Below are positions 21,698-22,975 of a stretch of 22,975 nt of DNA, piece after piece. Below the pieces are notes generated by a model. It did not search any database. It worked only from the letters and a program-made list of their open reading frames with translations, and was not told the origin of the DNA. Both the position numbers and the translations under genes were made by a program. Source of the DNA: Alteromonadaceae bacterium (lineage in GTDB: Bacteria; Pseudomonadota; Gammaproteobacteria; Pseudomonadales; Oleiphilaceae); assembly GCA_013393545.1 (NCBI GenBank), contig JABXHG010000012.1, positions 1 through 22,975 of the forward strand. Reading direction: 5' to 3'. Each line of letters opens with the position of its first letter. The stretch's first letter is position 1.

Positions 21698-22975
21698 TCA
21701 GGCCTGCGCAGGTGCCAGTCTGGCCCGGCGCTGGCGCTGCAGCAGGAAGGCCACAACCGCTGCGCCAATACCGGCACCGTCGGTAATCAACCCGCCCTCG
21801 ATCATCAGCAAGGCGGCAACGATCAGCAGGATGCGCACCGGCCAGGCGGCCTGCACCTTGAACATCCAGCCCATCACGCCGCCAGACAGCAGATACACAC
21901 CAAAGGTGGCGGTGACCAGGGCACGGGCAATCTCGAACCAGCTGCCTTCCATCAACAGCGCGCTGTTGTAGAAGAACATGAACGGCACGATGAACGCCGC
22001 AATACCGATGCGGAACGAGGCCACCGACGTTGCCATGGCGTTGGCCCCGGAAATACCCGCCGCCGCGTAGGAGGCCAGGGCCACCGGCGGAGTGATGGCG
22101 GAGACCACCGCGAAGGAGAACACAAAGAAGTGCGCGGTCAGCGGCTCAATACCCAGCTGCACCAGGCCCGGCGCCACCACCGAGGCGGCCACCGCGTAGG
22201 CTGCGGTGGTGGGCATACCCATACCCAGCAGGATGGAGATGAACATGGCGAACACCAGCGCCAGCAGATGGCTGGCCTGAGCCACATCCAGCAGCAGCAC
22301 AGAGAAACGCGCGCCCACACCGGTGAGTGAGATTACACCCACGATGATACCGGCGGCGGCACACACCACGATGATCTGGATCGCCATCATGGCGGCTATG
22401 TCCAGCGCATGCAGAATCTCGCGAATTCCCATCTTGTTGGGCGACAACCAACTCACCACGGCAGCGGAAACAGTAGCCAGCGTACCGGCACGAATCACCG
22501 AATAGCCCTGGAACAGCGCCACAATCAGAATAATGATGGGGATGAACAGGTAGACCTGTTTGATCAGCACCTTGAGCTTGGGCAGCTCGTCATCACGCAT
22601 GCCGCGCATGCCGGTTTTCGCCGCCTCGAAATCCACCATGAAGTAGACAGAGGCGAAGTACAGGATGGCCGGAATAATCGCGGCAATGGCAATCTCGGTA
22701 TAGGGAATACCGGTAATCTCCGCCATGATGAACGCACCCGCGCCCATGATCGGCGGCATGATCTGGCCACCGGTGGAGGCAGCCGCTTCCACCGCGCCGG
22801 CGGATTTTTTCTTTTAGCCCCCCTTCTTCATCACCGTTATGGTCATCGAACCGTTTGACACCTCGTTACCTTCACTTCTTCCTTTGATCATTCCCATCCT
22901 TCCGCATCCCACAATCTCCCCCTTTGCCCTCCCCCCTCCTTAACCTCCCTCCTCCCCTCTCCCCTCCTTTTCACT
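21698..22975 (-). CDS. TRAP transporter permease (fused DctQM/TAXI-associated type), 5' end missing
   Basis: The C-terminal part of a large inner-membrane TRAP permease. Clear family marks are AGAVEAAASTGGQIMPPIMG, AGAFIMAEITGIPY, GMGMPTTAAYAV and ITPPVALASYAAAGISGANAMAT. At least eight hydrophobic segments are present. The fused 4TM-12TM permease works with a periplasmic TAXI-type binding protein and uses an ion gradient for solute uptake, often of carboxylates. The clean frame runs 22813-21698. An in-frame TAA at 22816-22814 interrupts what still reads as the same protein: on the far side GSMTITVMKK and GMIKGRSEGNE align with the family's expected residues, with rising error. I take the stop as sequencing error, not a real truncation. 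The gene continues beyond the window. It lies 77 bp upstream of dctB. Confidence 0.85.
22814..22975. other. degraded low-quality sequence at the window end
   Basis: The plus strand becomes almost pure C/T towards the end (22921-22975 has very few purines). Read on the minus strand, the permease frame can still be followed for about 40 codons with substitutions and one false stop, then dissolves into G/A runs. No genuine feature is called here. Confidence 0.75.

Overview
The window reads as chromosomal DNA of a marine-type gammaproteobacterium, most like Marinobacter or a close relative. That placement rests on the recalled character of the MinCDE, PhoH and DctB/DctD proteins and on the moderately high GC; no database was consulted. 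The last ~175 bases and a short patch at the start of minD look like low-quality sequence, so the right edge is probably a contig end.

Left, 1-3701, mostly plus strand: the first codons of an IS110-family transposase on the minus strand, with a 15-bp inverted repeat next to it and a REP-like palindrome flank; then the cell-division operon minC-minD-minE (minD has a damaged start), followed by a PIN-PhoH ATPase gene. From 3711 to the end everything is on the minus strand.

Middle, 3711-18352, read right to left: a 2454-residue two-partner-secretion exoprotein (TpsA), an AraC-family regulator, the matching outer-membrane transporter (TpsB), an ionotropic-glutamate-receptor-like channel, a class I SAM methyltransferase, a periplasmic-binding-protein/ABC-permease fusion, and a second ABC permease. 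The last four genes are tightly packed behind tpsB (spacing 26 bp, 12 bp, a 1-bp overlap, a 16-bp overlap) and look like one operon. No ABC ATPase gene is present, and neither permease shows a normal EAA coupling loop. A 41-bp bipartite element (10 bp, 11-bp spacer, 20 bp, both blocks identical) lies upstream of both tpsA and tpsB and is the best candidate operator for the AraC protein encoded between them. My reading is an adhesin secretion locus whose transporter gene is co-transcribed with amino-acid-type sensing or channel proteins. The wiring between them is inference.

TpsA is strongly modular: extended signal peptide, TPS secretion domain, three GLUG-type solenoid modules, three YDG domains, exactly seven 76-residue MBG-type repeats (1596 bp, with a four-repeat higher-order period), a proline/glutamate-rich stretch and a short tail. 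Part of its GLUG region is far more AT-rich than the ends of the gene.

Right, 18451-22975: the C4-dicarboxylate two-component pair dctB-dctD (overlapping ATGA), preceded by the 3' part of a TRAP-type transporter permease gene that runs off the window.
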